A stretch of DNA of 64,000 bases from Bacteroidota bacterium (GCA_016720655.1 JADKKE010000032.1:124001-188000), one strand, 5' to 3'. Positions 42,363 through 53,128 are shown, counted from the stretch's first letter. Program-made: numbers and translations. The notes: generated by a model from the sequence alone, not told the origin.

Positions 42363-43278
42363 AGAAGGAAAAATAGGTTTTGTAATAGTCGGGAGAATCG
42401 TAACGAGGAAATTCAGTATTGTTGGCGTGGTGACCATCATTCACATATATTCTGAAATAAACAGTAGTGCCCACCGGCCAATTTACAGATGGTAAATACG
42501 CCAGCCAGGCAGAGTAGGCAGAAACATATGTCGTTGCAACAAGTACAGTTGATCCGCTAAAATTATCCTTGTCGGTGGAGAAATGAATTTCTTTGACCGT
42601 AAACTGACCAGGATCTGTTGCGGAAGTACCATCAGCAGTATCCGTGGTTACAAAACCGATAGACATATAAGTTCCGGCAGTCACAAGGAATGGATTGATG
42701 GGATTGTCGTTTAAGCGGTTCGTGTCAATTTGTGTTCCGGCGATATCGAATGCAGCGAAGCCTGTAATGTTGGGTGGCAGATTTGGTTTAACTGCAGCTA
42801 CTCCATTCATATCCGGGCAACCGGAATTGATCCAGTTTTTTACATGATCAATATCCGAAGCAGACAAACGAATTCCATTCGATGGCATATATTCTGTGGT
42901 GGATGTTGTGAGTCGTTCAATCAGCCAGGAATCGTCAACATTATTTGGAATGGTACGGTAGGAATAGAATTTCGTTGAATCCAAAGTAAGTTTGTTCACA
43001 CTTTGGTAAACCAATGTTGCATACGAAGATTCCACTGTTCGAAAATCAGGCTCGAAAGTTCCATCGTGACAACCCGGATTATTGCATTTCACAGAAAAGA
43101 TATTCTTGTATAAACCGGCTATCGAATTGGGATCCGGAGGATTTGGTGTTGTGGTGCTTGTTGAATGATCGATGGAATCATACGGGTTCACCGGCTCCTC
43201 GTCATTTTTACATGACCAGGCGGCTGTAAAAAGTACAGCAATAAAAAAAAGGCTCAGTATTTTTTGGATGCTGTTCAT
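42352..43278 (-). CDS. Cytochrome-like lipoprotein (operon gene 4)
   Basis: From ATG 43278 a 308-residue lipoprotein (FFIAVLFTAAWSCKND). The next domain resembles planctomycete-type cytochrome c domains: NIFSVKCNNPGCHDGTFEPD, then YMPSNGIRLSASDIDHVKNW ending INSGCPD, where MPSNG could supply the axial Met. The haem motif reads C-x4-C-H rather than the usual C-x2-C-H, so covalent haem is uncertain. The second half is an Ig/beta-sandwich-like domain (TDTADGTSATDPGQFTVKEI, LPSVNWPVGTTVYFRIYVND). The start overlaps the previous stop as ATGA, indicating tight coupling. Confidence 0.75.
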   Translation of the reverse strand: MNSIQKILSLFFIAVLFTAAWSCKNDEEPVNPYDSIDHSTSTTTPNPPDPNSIAGLYKNIFSVKCNNPGCHDGTFEPDFRTVESSYATLVYQSVNKLTLDSTKFYSYRTIPNNVDDSWLIERLTTSTTEYMPSNGIRLSASDIDHVKNWINSGCPDMNGVAAVKPNLPPNITGFAAFDIAGTQIDTNRLNDNPINPFLVTAGTYMSIGFVTTDTADGTSATDPGQFTVKEIHFSTDKDNFSGSTVLVATTYVSAYSAWLAYLPSVNWPVGTTVYFRIYVNDGHHANNTEFPRYDSPDYYKTYFSFYVQ

Positions 43279-44627
43279 ACGAAGGCGGCTTGAAGCTGGC
43301 ATGTTGACCAGGGTTTTACTCCGTAGCTTCCCGGCATGTCTGCATCAAAGCCCAGAAGATTTGCGATCGCAGGAACGATCTCGGTACTTTCGCCCATTAT
43401 TGTAGAGATGACCTGATTCTGAACGACAACATTCGGTGGGCCCACAACCAGGCAAAATATTTCTCTTGCCATTTGCATGTTCGGATCGCCGGTGAAATTT
43501 GGATCAGTAGGAGCCGTGTGATCGAGAGCTCTCCTTCCAAAAGCATCTACAGAAGTATTCGGATAAAAGTTTCTACCGTGTTCAGGAGCGATAATCAACA
43601 CAGTATCATCTGCCATCCCCGGAGTTTCCTGGATAGTTTTCCAAAGTTGAGCGACGGCAAAATCAGCTTTCCGAAGATTGTTAGCGTACTGACTGTAATT
43701 GAAATGACAAATATCTACATCCTGCATATTTACGACCAGCAGTTCCGGAGAAAAAGTTTTAATGACTTCTTCTGCAAAAAGAATATTGTACATGTCATTA
43801 TTCATCGCGTTTCCTGCATTCCAGGAATTCAGAAAAGATGAATTCTGAGCTTTTGTGTAGAGGTCTGTGATGAACTGTTGCAATGTCACACGATCAGGAT
43901 CCGTATTAACAACGCCGGCAGATCCATCCGAATAACTGTGGTTAAACATTCCATTCACGAAGGTCCGGATGTTGTTTACTGCAGCTTCTTCCTGGCTGTT
44001 GAATGTGCGGGGATTACCAAGGACATCAAATCCTTGCGGACTTATCAGTGATGTTGGCGAAATAAAATTCGCGCCATACGAAGCACCATAGGCATTCGCT
44101 GAGGAATAATTTAAAGCCGGATAGGGGCCGAGTGTATTTGCAACCCACCAACATTTCAATGCGCTTTGTTGTGGTGAATTGTGTTTACGGTAATATTCAA
44201 ATACAGTAGGTTTTCGAGGATGCTCACGAAGATTCAAGTCAACATCAACATAATTTCCGGTCAGTGCAACAGTGTGCCCGTTGTAATGTCCGGTTGGTCC
44301 GTTGTAATATCGAAACTCTTTAAAGAGGGTGCCATAATTTTGCAAAGACATCGGAAGTGGAGAAGCGGGCAATGGTTCCATCGCTCCGATAATATCCGGA
44401 GAGATAGATCCTCCACCCGAAAACATATTTGGCATGAGGTTGCCGTCATTCATGTGTACAGATTCCAGATTGCGTACACCACCGGCATACAGACAAAAGA
44501 CAACGTGGTTAACCCGACGGGTTCCACTTGCTGCATACAACCTGCCGGAGGGAAGAATGTAAGGTGCTGCAATTACTCCGGCAGTGGCCAGTGCAGATTT
44601 TTTTATAAAGTCCCTGCGTTTCATCAT
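43275..44627 (-). CDS. Tat-exported DUF1501-like protein (operon gene 3)
   Basis: Protein of 450 residues with a twin-arginine signal (KRRDFIKKSALATAGVIAAP). The mature part has the alkaline-phosphatase/sulfatase-like features of DUF1501: HVVFCLYAGGVRN at the start, YNGPTGHYNGHTVALTGNY, and likely metal ligands in MQDVDICHFNYSQY, LIIAPEHGRNFYPN and ALDHT. The catalytic role of DUF1501 proteins is not established. In many bacteria they are encoded beside DUF1800, or with DUF1549/DUF1553 and cytochrome domains; here the partners are small lipoproteins and a cytochrome-like lipoprotein. Starts 8 bases after gene 2. Confidence 0.78.
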   Translation of the reverse strand: MMKRRDFIKKSALATAGVIAAPYILPSGRLYAASGTRRVNHVVFCLYAGGVRNLESVHMNDGNLMPNMFSGGGSISPDIIGAMEPLPASPLPMSLQNYGTLFKEFRYYNGPTGHYNGHTVALTGNYVDVDLNLREHPRKPTVFEYYRKHNSPQQSALKCWWVANTLGPYPALNYSSANAYGASYGANFISPTSLISPQGFDVLGNPRTFNSQEEAAVNNIRTFVNGMFNHSYSDGSAGVVNTDPDRVTLQQFITDLYTKAQNSSFLNSWNAGNAMNNDMYNILFAEEVIKTFSPELLVVNMQDVDICHFNYSQYANNLRKADFAVAQLWKTIQETPGMADDTVLIIAPEHGRNFYPNTSVDAFGRRALDHTAPTDPNFTGDPNMQMAREIFCLVVGPPNVVVQNQVISTIMGESTEIVPAIANLLGFDADMPGSYGVKPWSTCQLQAAFV

Positions 44628-44634
44628 CCTTTTT

Positions 44635-45117
44635 TTAATAGAATCTGTACTCGTCAGACGTCATCAATGTATAATACACTGTGAGTGGAGAAATGGATGC
44701 ATCCTGACGAATTGCATTTTTCCAGGTGTATTTTTCAAACTCAGAAGCTTCGCGATTGAAGAATTTTTTATAAGCCTTTGTGATGAAAGCTGCTGTGTCG
44801 TTGTTGATCACGACCGAATCCGGAATAATAGCAAGAGTATCGTTTACAAAATTCCGAATGATTCGGTCTTCAATTACTTTTTGATCACCAAAAGAACTGT
44901 AGGCAATACTCAGGTTCACGAGACGAGTTTGAGGAATCTGGATTCCGAACAAATCTGCATAGGCTATCGAAATAAATTCGGAGGTTGTTTTTTGTGTGGT
45001 TTTGTCTCCACTATTTTGCGATACAGTGACAGGATCCACTTCATACTCGTATTTTTTTTCCTTGGTACAGGCAAAAAAGAGCATCAGAGAAAGAAGCAAG
45101 AGGGGAATTCTTTTCAT
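44635..45117 (-). CDS. Lipoprotein of unknown function (operon gene 2)
   Basis: Protein of 160 residues. Lipobox in LLSLMLFFACTKEKK. The mature part is helical: TSEFISIAYADLFGIQIPQT, FVNDTLAIIPDSVVINNDT and FITKAYKKFFNREASEFEKY, then LTVYYTLMTSDEYRFY. The KKFFNREASEFE segment resembles the LGREPDETE motif of gene 1, suggesting related helical modules like those of DUF4214 or the ends of DUF1553-type proteins. It overlaps gene 1 by 4 bases. Confidence 0.7.
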   Translation of the reverse strand: MKRIPLLLLSLMLFFACTKEKKYEYEVDPVTVSQNSGDKTTQKTTSEFISIAYADLFGIQIPQTRLVNLSIAYSSFGDQKVIEDRIIRNFVNDTLAIIPDSVVINNDTAAFITKAYKKFFNREASEFEKYTWKNAIRQDASISPLTVYYTLMTSDEYRFY

Positions 45118-45977
45118 TGGATCCCGATAAATTCGTTAGTGGATAAAATGTCGCGTTGAACTGCTGTATAATCTCCGGTTGAACTGTATTTCAGAGTGCC
45201 CTTTACCATTTCATCCGTGTCCGGCTCCCGGTTAAGGAATTTGTGATACAAGAGCACAACCTGACTTTCAAAATAATTATTTGCGTGAGTCAGAATATCG
45301 AGGTATTCATCCTTCGTTGATCCTGCCTGGAGGAAAAGGATAGCATTGATCCCGCCAACCATATTGATTCCATTTTGTTGTTCGGAGCCGGTGGGGTTTC
45401 TGTTAATCAGATGCTGAAAAGTGGAGATGACAAAATTAGCCACTCCCATATTGATCTGATCGTAAAGATAATTATTACACATCCTCCGCTGAAGTTCATC
45501 AACTGCAATTGCTCCCGAAGTAAAGTCTGAGTAGGCGTTCCGAAGATCGATCAATCGGTTCGTTTCAAGCTGCAAATACGGCCAGGAAGCCTGATTTGTT
45601 GTATCCAATAGAAGAAATTGAAAGATATTGATCCAGTTTGTGAATTCCGAAGTATCAATATTATTCAGTAAGTCAATTTTATTTTGATTGTAGACAGCAG
45701 ACAAGTATGATGGATCTGAAAAAACATCCTGAAGAAATGCTTGTCTTGAAGTACTATCCAATTGCGCATTTAATAAAGATTGTCTGGCATTCGTAAATTC
45801 TGTTTCATCCGGTTCGCGACCCAGAGTAAGAATGTATGTGCGATTGATATAGTTTTCTACTACAACTGGCTCAATGGTATAATCGGGTGGAGGGATATTG
45901 TTGCTTACAGTTGCAAGTTCTTCCTTTTTGCAGGAGCCGAGCAAACACACAAGAATGAAAAGGAGCAGGGGGCGCAT
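45114..45977 (-). CDS. Lipoprotein with LGREPD-type repeats (operon gene 1)
   Basis: Protein of 287 residues. Lipobox LLFILVCLLGSCKKEE. Three repeats of a helix ending in an N/G-R-x-P motif: YINRTYILTLGREPDETEFT, FQHLINRNPTGSEQQ and YHKFLNREPDTDEMVKGTLK. Similar short motifs occur in DUF4214 and at the ends of DUF1549/1553 proteins. First gene of the operon; no clear promoter could be read upstream. Possibly a surface scaffold for the downstream Tat-exported and cytochrome-like proteins (inference). Confidence 0.7.
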   Translation of the reverse strand: MRPLLLFILVCLLGSCKKEELATVSNNIPPPDYTIEPVVVENYINRTYILTLGREPDETEFTNARQSLLNAQLDSTSRQAFLQDVFSDPSYLSAVYNQNKIDLLNNIDTSEFTNWINIFQFLLLDTTNQASWPYLQLETNRLIDLRNAYSDFTSGAIAVDELQRRMCNNYLYDQINMGVANFVISTFQHLINRNPTGSEQQNGINMVGGINAILFLQAGSTKDEYLDILTHANNYFESQVVLLYHKFLNREPDTDEMVKGTLKYSSTGDYTAVQRDILSTNEFIGIQ

Positions 45978-46149
45978 GATCAGGTAAATCTAATGAAAAA
46001 GATTCCCGGGAAATCTAAATGAACGATTCAGTTTTAAACATATTCTTTTTTTGATATTCAAAAGGACTTCTTCAATTTGAACCACATTTGAATGGATTTT
46101 TATTCAAGCTTTAAGAGAGGAAACGGGTAGCATGAAAGAATTATTGTAT

Positions 46150-46326
46150 TCATACTGCAGGAACAAATGTTATTAATCCCTTAGGTAGTGTAAGTGAACG
46201 GGTTTCTTTCTGTGTATTATAAATTTGTATTGCTGGGTTTTTTCCTTCTTCAAACGGAAAGAGATTGCTTTTTAATTCTGAAATCCTGATTTGGATTTCA
46301 TCGAAATATCCAATAATTGGCTCCAA
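46150..46326 (-). CDS. Possible small gene or gene remnant
   Basis: On the - strand a TTG-initiated frame of 58 residues reads LEPIIGYFDEIQIRISELKS, NLFPFEEGKNPAIQIYNTQK and LPKGLITFVPAV then stop. Composition and lack of stops look coding, but there is no ATG and an upstream TAA limits extension. It may be the end of a decayed gene. No family recognised. Confidence 0.35.
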   Translation of the reverse strand: MEPIIGYFDEIQIRISELKSNLFPFEEGKNPAIQIYNTQKETRSLTLPKGLITFVPAV

Positions 46327-46346
46327 AATTTTCAGTGAGAAAGAGT

Positions 46347-46370
46347 AGGGGGTAGATTTTTATACCCCCT
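46347..46370. repeat. Short hairpin
   Basis: Perfect 8-bp inverted repeat AGGGGGTA/TACCCCCT with an 8-base loop, just upstream (on the - strand) of the small frame at 46150. No T run follows on the + strand. The rest of 45978-46698 shows no supported gene. Confidence 0.55.
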
Positions 46371-46698
46371 CAGTTTGACCAAAGAAATAAGGCGATTAGT
46401 GGTAAAAATGGCCAAATAGGCCAATAAATATTGTTTTTAAGACCTTCCATTGATAAATTGCAGCATCAAAATGGATTTAATACTATCAAAATTGTGTTTT
46501 TTAATGATTTAATGAAAAAATTCAACTGTTTCTATGGTCAATTTGAGTAGGCAAGTTTATATTTCCACTTTTTTTAGTATAATTGCCCTGTATTTTATTC
46601 TCTTATACAATGTTCTTCTCCAAAGCTTTGTAGTCTTTAGATACCATTTTATTATTTACAATTTTCCATCAAACCCGAAATACAAACACTAAATAAAC

Positions 46699-49600
46699 AT
46701 GTTCAAATTTAAAAGTTCGATCCTCGCACTTCTGGTTTTGCTATTGCATTCTTACAATGGTAATTCACAACAATTACAAATGACCGATTTTGTACTCTTC
46801 GGTGGCAATGGCACACTGACAGGTTGCACCAATCCTTCGAGTCCGGGTGCTGCAGTACAAATTGGATCATCCGCTTCCATTCAGGGTGGATCAATCGGGA
46901 GTTATACATTGATCAAAACAACAGGCAGTGCCTTGATCACAGGAATATTCATTCCGGAAAAACCATTGTACTCGCTAACAGCAACCAGGTAAATGGAAAA
47001 ATTTCTGCAGCAAATTCTTCCAATTCTTCTTCTACAATTTTAAGTGTTGGCTCCAGTGCACTTCTCAAAGACAGCATCAATGTTAAAGGTTCTATCGTTG
47101 TTTCGGGCGGAACTGTAATCAGCAGAGTCACGCATCCTTCCGGTACAACTTACACGGGTCCGGTTCCCGGGGGTGGCAACATCACCGGAACTCCATCTCT
47201 TCCAACATTGCCGGCAATGCCGGCAATCACAGTTTTTCCAGCGTTTGGCTCAACAAATATCACAACTACACAATCGATTAATCCGGGTTCTTACAAGGAC
47301 ATGCTATTGAGTGGCAATAAGACGATCACCTTGAATGGCCCGGGTGTGTATGTGTTTAAGTCGATAAAGAACAGTGGTAGTACAAATAATTTTGTTTTCA
47401 ACTTTCAAAACAGTGCATCGGGAGAATTTAAAATATATGTTCATGGAGATGTAGACCTGGGTAAGGTCAGTTGTTCAATGACGAACGGTGGAAGTGCATC
47501 CAGAATATATTCTGAAACACACGGAACCGGCTCCAATTCCTCTTACCCGACATTTTCATGGGTGATTGCAAACGGTTCATCAAGTTCCAATTGTTCTCGC
47601 TGGTTGGGCACAGTGTGGGCACCTTATGCAGCAATCAAAGTAGGTTCAGGAACTGGAAATACAAATATTACCGGCGCACTCTGGAGTGCTACACAAATAA
47701 ATATTCAGTGCGGGGTAACCATCATTTATGCTCCTTATGTTTCATGTTCAACACCAAATGTGAATGCAGGGCTTGATAAGATTCTCAATTGTACTACTTC
47801 ATCTGTACAGTTGAATGGTTCTTCCACAACTTTAGGAGCACAATTTAGTTGGTCTGCTATCAATGGTGGGTCAATTTCAACTGGTTCGGGAACAGCAACT
47901 CCTACGGCTACCTCTGCAGGAACCTATATACTTACCGTTACAAGTCCATCAGGAGGATGTACAGCAAAGGATACAGCATATGTAACTTCAAATACAGTAA
48001 CACCGAATGTGAGTATTGGTTCAGCACCGCAGCTTACATGTCAAACGACAACTGTTTCGCTTTCCGGTTCTTCTTCAACACCTTCGGCTCAATTTCAATG
48101 GACAGCAAGTAATGGTGGAATTGTAAATGGTACAGGGAATACCGGTCCGTTGTCAGTCAGTGATGCAGGAACGTATACACTTACAGTTACTGATCCGGCG
48201 AATGGCTGTACAGCAACTTCATCGGTTCAGGTGAGTTTGAACAACACACTTCCACAAGTGGATGCAGGAACTGCTGCGGATATCACATGCGCATCACCAA
48301 CAGTTCAGTTGAATGCAACAGCTTCATCCGGACAATACAGTTGGACTTTCCATCCGGATGGATTCATCGACGCCGGCGGGAATACCTTATCTCCTGTTGT
48401 AAGTGCCGGAGGTACTTATGTTTTGCATGTTATTAGTGCAAGCAACGGATGTTCCGATTCCGATTCTGTTGTTGTGAAGAGGATCCCCTGTATTTTCCCT
48501 TACTACCCACCACCGGCAGGCGGGAAATCTGCCAATCTGATCGGATCAGAATTGGGTTCATTGCATGATAATTTTAGTGGCGCTCCAGATACAACTCAGG
48601 ATATTTTCAGGTTGCAAAGTGATAGTGTGTACGTAGAAGTAATTTCTCTCCAGGGAATGTATCCTACATTGCTTGCACTTCTACAAACTTCCGGTTATGG
48701 AATCACAGATCTGATAGACAACGGACCCAACACCTTAATAATTTCAGGAAAATTTCCGGTTGTTAATTTGCGCAAGCTTGATAGTTTGCCCAACCTCATC
48801 GATTACGCACGACCTCTCTTTCCCCCTCTGGGAAATGTAGGTATTGCCATGACCAACGGAGACATTGCGCAGCATTCTGATTTTGCGCGATTGGGTTATA
48901 AAGTGGATGGTGAAGATGTAAAAGTTGGTGTGATCTCTGACAGTTACAATACACTTCCCGGATCACCTGCAACCACAGATGTTCTCAATGGCGATCTCCC
49001 GGGAACAGGTAACCCGGATTATTCAAACCCTGTTCAGATAGTGAGAGAATATCCATTCGGAAGAAGATCAGACGAAGGACGGGCCATGTTGCAAATCGTT
49101 CATGACATTGCTCCGAAAGCATCGCTTGCGTTCCGTACCGGATTTGTGAGCGCCGGAGATTTTGCTCAGGGAATTCGTCAACTTCAGCAGGACAACTGCT
49201 CTGTGATTGTTGATGATGTTACGTATATCACGGAACCGTTTTTTGAAGACGGTGTTGTGGCAAAGGCTGTTGATGACGTAACAGCACAGGGAGTTTCTTA
49301 TTTCTCTGCAGCCGGGAATTACGGTCATAAATCATACGAAAACATTTTCCTTCCGGCTCCGCCTCCTGCACCTCTTGCAGGATCAGCGCATGATTTCAAT
49401 GGTGCCGGAGATATTTATCAGAGAATTTCTCTTGTTCCGGGTACGTACACAATTGTATTGCAATGGCAGGATTCGATCTATTCTTTGGGCCAAACAAGTA
49501 CAGGTACCACGAATGATTTGGATATCTTCCTGACTGATGATAATGGAAAAACACTCTTTGGATTTAACCGTAACAACATTGGTGGAGATCCTTTGGAAGT

Positions 49601-52600
49601 ACTTCCTTTCACTGTTACGCAAAATGCTACTACCAATGTGTTGATTGTTCGTTCCTCCGGGTTAACGAATGTTCGATTCAAATATGTTGTATTCCGAGGA
49701 GACCTCACGATTATGGAACATCCGAATGGAAACTCAACCATAGTTGGACAGGCCAATGCTGCCGGAGCCATGGCCGTTGGTGCAGTATTGTATTCCAATA
49801 CACCTGCTTATTTCGTAACCCCGCCGACTGTTGCAACCTTCTCTTCTTCCGGAGGAACTCCGGTAAATGGAGTAGTTCGCCAAAAACCGGATTTCTGTGC
49901 TCCAAATGGAGGCAATACATCGGTGAATTTCGGAGCTCCGGATTTTGATTACGGTTTCCCTGCCGGTGATGGATTGCCGAATTTTTATGGTACATCATCT
50001 GCTGCTCCTCATGCAGCAGCGGTTGCCGCATTGTTGATTCATGCGAAGAAAAAATTCTATAATCAGGTGCTTAGCCCGGCTGGCGTACGTTCTATTCTTC
50101 AATCGACAGCTTTGAATATGGAAGGTGGAGGATTTGATTACAACACAGGTTTTGGATTGATTCAGGCGAATGATGCGATGCAAACGTTTGCCGCAGCGAC
50201 TCCTGAAATTGTTTCACTGGAAGTTCCTTCCGCAATCACTCCGGGTACTCAACCTTTCACGGTTACTGTTCATGGAAACTTCCTGAATCCACAGTCAACG
50301 GTTTATTTCCGGGGTGCTCCATTGCCAACAACAATTCTCAATTCAACGGAGGCGACAGTTCCTATTCCAACGTTCATTGGAAATCCTCCGGTATACATTT
50401 ATACACCTCCGATAACTCCGAATCTTAATGACGGAGGACATTCAGATAGTTTGTTCTTCTTTGCTCCGATTAAAAAACAAATTGTAATAACTGCTGATAA
50501 TAAATCGAAAAAGTTTGGAGAAGAAATACCGGCATTCACGGTGACGATAACTGTAGATGGTGTTCCAATCGCAAACACAGCATTTACACTGGCGGAACTG
50601 GGTCTTGATCCGATTAATTTTGCTACACCGGCAACCGCAAGCAGTAACACCGGATTGTATTTTATCCGTCCGTCTATGCGTGTCCTTGATCCGGGTGATC
50701 CGATTGATATCGCTCTTCTCGAGACATGTGTATATGATTTTAACGATGGCTTACTCACAATTCAGAAAATGCCAATCCTGATTACTCCCAAGGATACTGT
50801 TGTGACCTACGGAGAAAAAATCGAAGGACTTCAATTCAACTATGACTACGATGATTCACAGATTCTTGCAGGCGACAGGACAGCATTCCTGAATTCTATA
50901 GAAGCGGAACATCAAGCGAATCTTTCGGATGCTCTTGGACTTATTGATTCAAGAATATTGGTAGGACCCCGTGCACTTGTGAATTCAGATCTTGATCATT
51001 TGAGTTTCCTTGTCAGCGGACGTGCTATTGTGAATGGACGAGCAATTGTAAACGGACGAGCCATCGTCAACGGTTTGCCAACTGCTGCTGACACCAGCAA
51101 TATCATTGACCTTTCTCCGGAATCTATTTTCAATTACCAGGTTGATTCCGCTGAAACGAACCTCGTTAATGGCAGAGCTATTGTCAATGGCAGAGCTATT
51201 GTGAATGGACGCGCCATCGTAAACGGTCGCGCAATCGTGAATGGTCGTGCTATCGTAAATAGTTCAACAATTGATGATAACAGCAATGAAGATGTTGTTG
51301 TAATCGTAGATCAGGCTGATGTGGACGCACCACCGGATGACTCCCTCACTATCTTGAAATCGGTGAATATGGTAACGGGTCTGACCGCCGGAACACATGC
51401 AATTGTTCCAGGTGCATTCCTTTCAGACAATTTCGATATTACCTACAGTCTCGGCAATCTCACCATCCAGCCGGCAACTCTTACCGTGAAAGCGGATGAC
51501 AAACAGAGCACTTACGGATCCGCTCCTGCCTTCACTTCTGAAGTCAGCGGATTCCAGTATGATGATGATGAAGCGAGTGTTGTAGCCGGCAGTCCAGGCT
51601 ATACTTTACTGGATGGATCGAATGCAGCGGTGAACGGAAATATTCCTGCCGGTACATTCAGTATTGTTCCCGGAAATTTGCCTTTGGTGCAACCGACAAA
51701 TTATATAGTGTCCTACGAAGATGGAACTCTCAATGTTGGAAAGGCAACTTTGCAGGCTACTGCAGATAACAAAACAAGAGAATATGGTACGGATAATCCA
51801 GCATTCAACATCATCTATTCCGGATTCCTCTACTCGGATGATTCTACCAGCATTACACAACCTGTAGCTTCTACGATGGCCACATCTTCAACCGGTGTCG
51901 GAACATATCCTATTACTCTTAGCGGAGGAGCATCTGACAATTATAATTTTGTTCTGCTTGATGGAACACTCACAATCACTAAAGCCTTGTTAACGGTAAC
52001 AGCTGATAACCAAAACAGAACATACGGTGCGTCAAATCCTCCATTAACTATTTCTTATAGTGGTTTGAAGGGTATCGATGGACCTTCCAGTGTTAGCGGT
52101 TTGACGATTGCTACCACAGCAACTCCCGCCTCTGTTATTGGGAATTATCCAATTACGCTAAGCGGAGGCAGCTCTGCCAATTATACCATTGCGAAAATAA
52201 ACGGAACCCTGACGATCAACAAAGCGACACTGGTGGTGAGAGCAGATAATAAAGTCATTAACAAAGGGTCTTCCTTGCCAACATTCACTGCATCGTACAC
52301 GAGCTTCTACAATGGTGACCAGAGTACGATCACCTGTGGCCCAACATTCACACTAAGTCCGTCGTGTGTAGGAAATGCCGGAGTGTATACAATCACACCT
52401 TCAAATCTGTCCTTTACCAAGTCAAATAATTATATTATTTCTTTTGTGACAGGAACACTTTATATCAATCCAAAAGGAAGTGGTGCAAAGAAAATCCTCC
52501 CTTCACTGGTTTGTGTTGATACACTGATTGGCCATGCTTCCGGTTTCCCATATGTTGCACATTGGAAATATGTGAATACTAATTCTACTCCTGTTTTTGT

Positions 52601-53084
52601 AACACGCGGTACTGATAATAGTTTGACCTCTTCTGCTTCCTACAGTGGACAGCAGCCGGAATTGTTCAATGTAGGTACAGGTTATTTTGATATTTATTTC
52701 AACGGAACCTCGATGACATGGACAGTGAAGACTTACGAAGGCAACACGAAAACCACTGTTACTGCCTCTGCCAGCAGTGCTTCAACGCGTTGTACTACTT
52801 CCGTTGTGCGCACAGCAGCAAGACCGGAGGAAATAGTTATTGGTAATTATTCTGTTTATCCAAATCCTGCTACCGATCGGGTAACAGTTCAGTTTGAAGA
52901 AGGCATGGATGTTTCCAACCACATTGTGTTGTTTGACATGATGGGTAAACAGTATTCCCTGCGTTCCGTGCATGAAACCACGAATTCCATGGAACTAGAT
53001 TTGTCAGATCTTCGTTCCGGACATTATCTCATCCGTATTGAAGAAGGGGATCAAGTCCGGATGTTCCATATCATTAAGGAATAA
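46699..53084 (+). CDS. Giant T9SS-secreted multidomain subtilisin-like protein (one frameshift)
   Basis: About 2130 residues. The signal peptide and first 80 residues (FKSSILALLVLLLHSYNGNS, DFVLFGGNGTLTGC) are in one frame; the remainder is in another, joining at about 46942 where one extra A would give LITGNIHSGKTIVLANSNQ. Order: an ice-binding/DUF3494-like adhesive domain (to about 47745; LNGPGVYVFKSIKNSGS, LGTVWAPYAAIKVGSG); three Ig/PKD-like repeats (47750-48480); an S8-type protease domain (48830-50190) with Asp in GVISDSYN, Glu in DEGRAM where HGT usually lies, AAGN, and Ser in GTSSAAPHAAA; an IPT/TIG-like domain; five MBG-type repeats (50475-52480, ADNKSKKFGEE, ADDKQSTYGS, ADNKTREYGT, ADNQNRTYGA, ADNKVINKGS) with an NGRAIV array inside the first; and a type A sorting domain (VYPNPATDRVTVQF). 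Probably a surface protease or adhesin. The frameshift separates the signal peptide from the rest, so the assembled sequence would not be exported. Confidence 0.85.
51018..51261 (+). repeat. NGRAIV hexapeptide-coding repeat
   Basis: Inside the giant protease gene, 18-base units encode NGRAIV in two blocks, 51018-51075 (three units) and 51164-51261 (six units), separated by a spacer coding for LPTAADTSN... . Arg is written CGT, CGA, AGA and CGC in different units and Ile/Val codons also alternate. Confidence 0.92.
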
Positions 53085-53100
53085 TATAAACAATAAATCA

Positions 53101-53128
53101 GGGGGGCTCTTAAAAGGGCCCCCTTTTT
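53101..53128 (+). terminator. Rho-independent terminator of the giant protease gene
   Basis: Stem GGGGGCTC/GGGCCCCC (one G-T pair) with loop TTAAAA, followed by five T, 17 bases after the stop codon. Confidence 0.85.

Noticed and set aside
43473..45159. Long + strand frames opposite the lipoprotein operon
   Set aside because: They lie entirely within well-supported - strand genes and have unnatural composition.
49478..50031. Antisense frames of about 106 residues opposite the giant protease
   Set aside because: Shadow frames of a strongly coding + strand, with no recognisable domain.
51018..51261. Possible CRISPR or DNA-level tandem repeat
   Set aside because: The repeat is in frame within a long coding region and conserved at peptide rather than base level.
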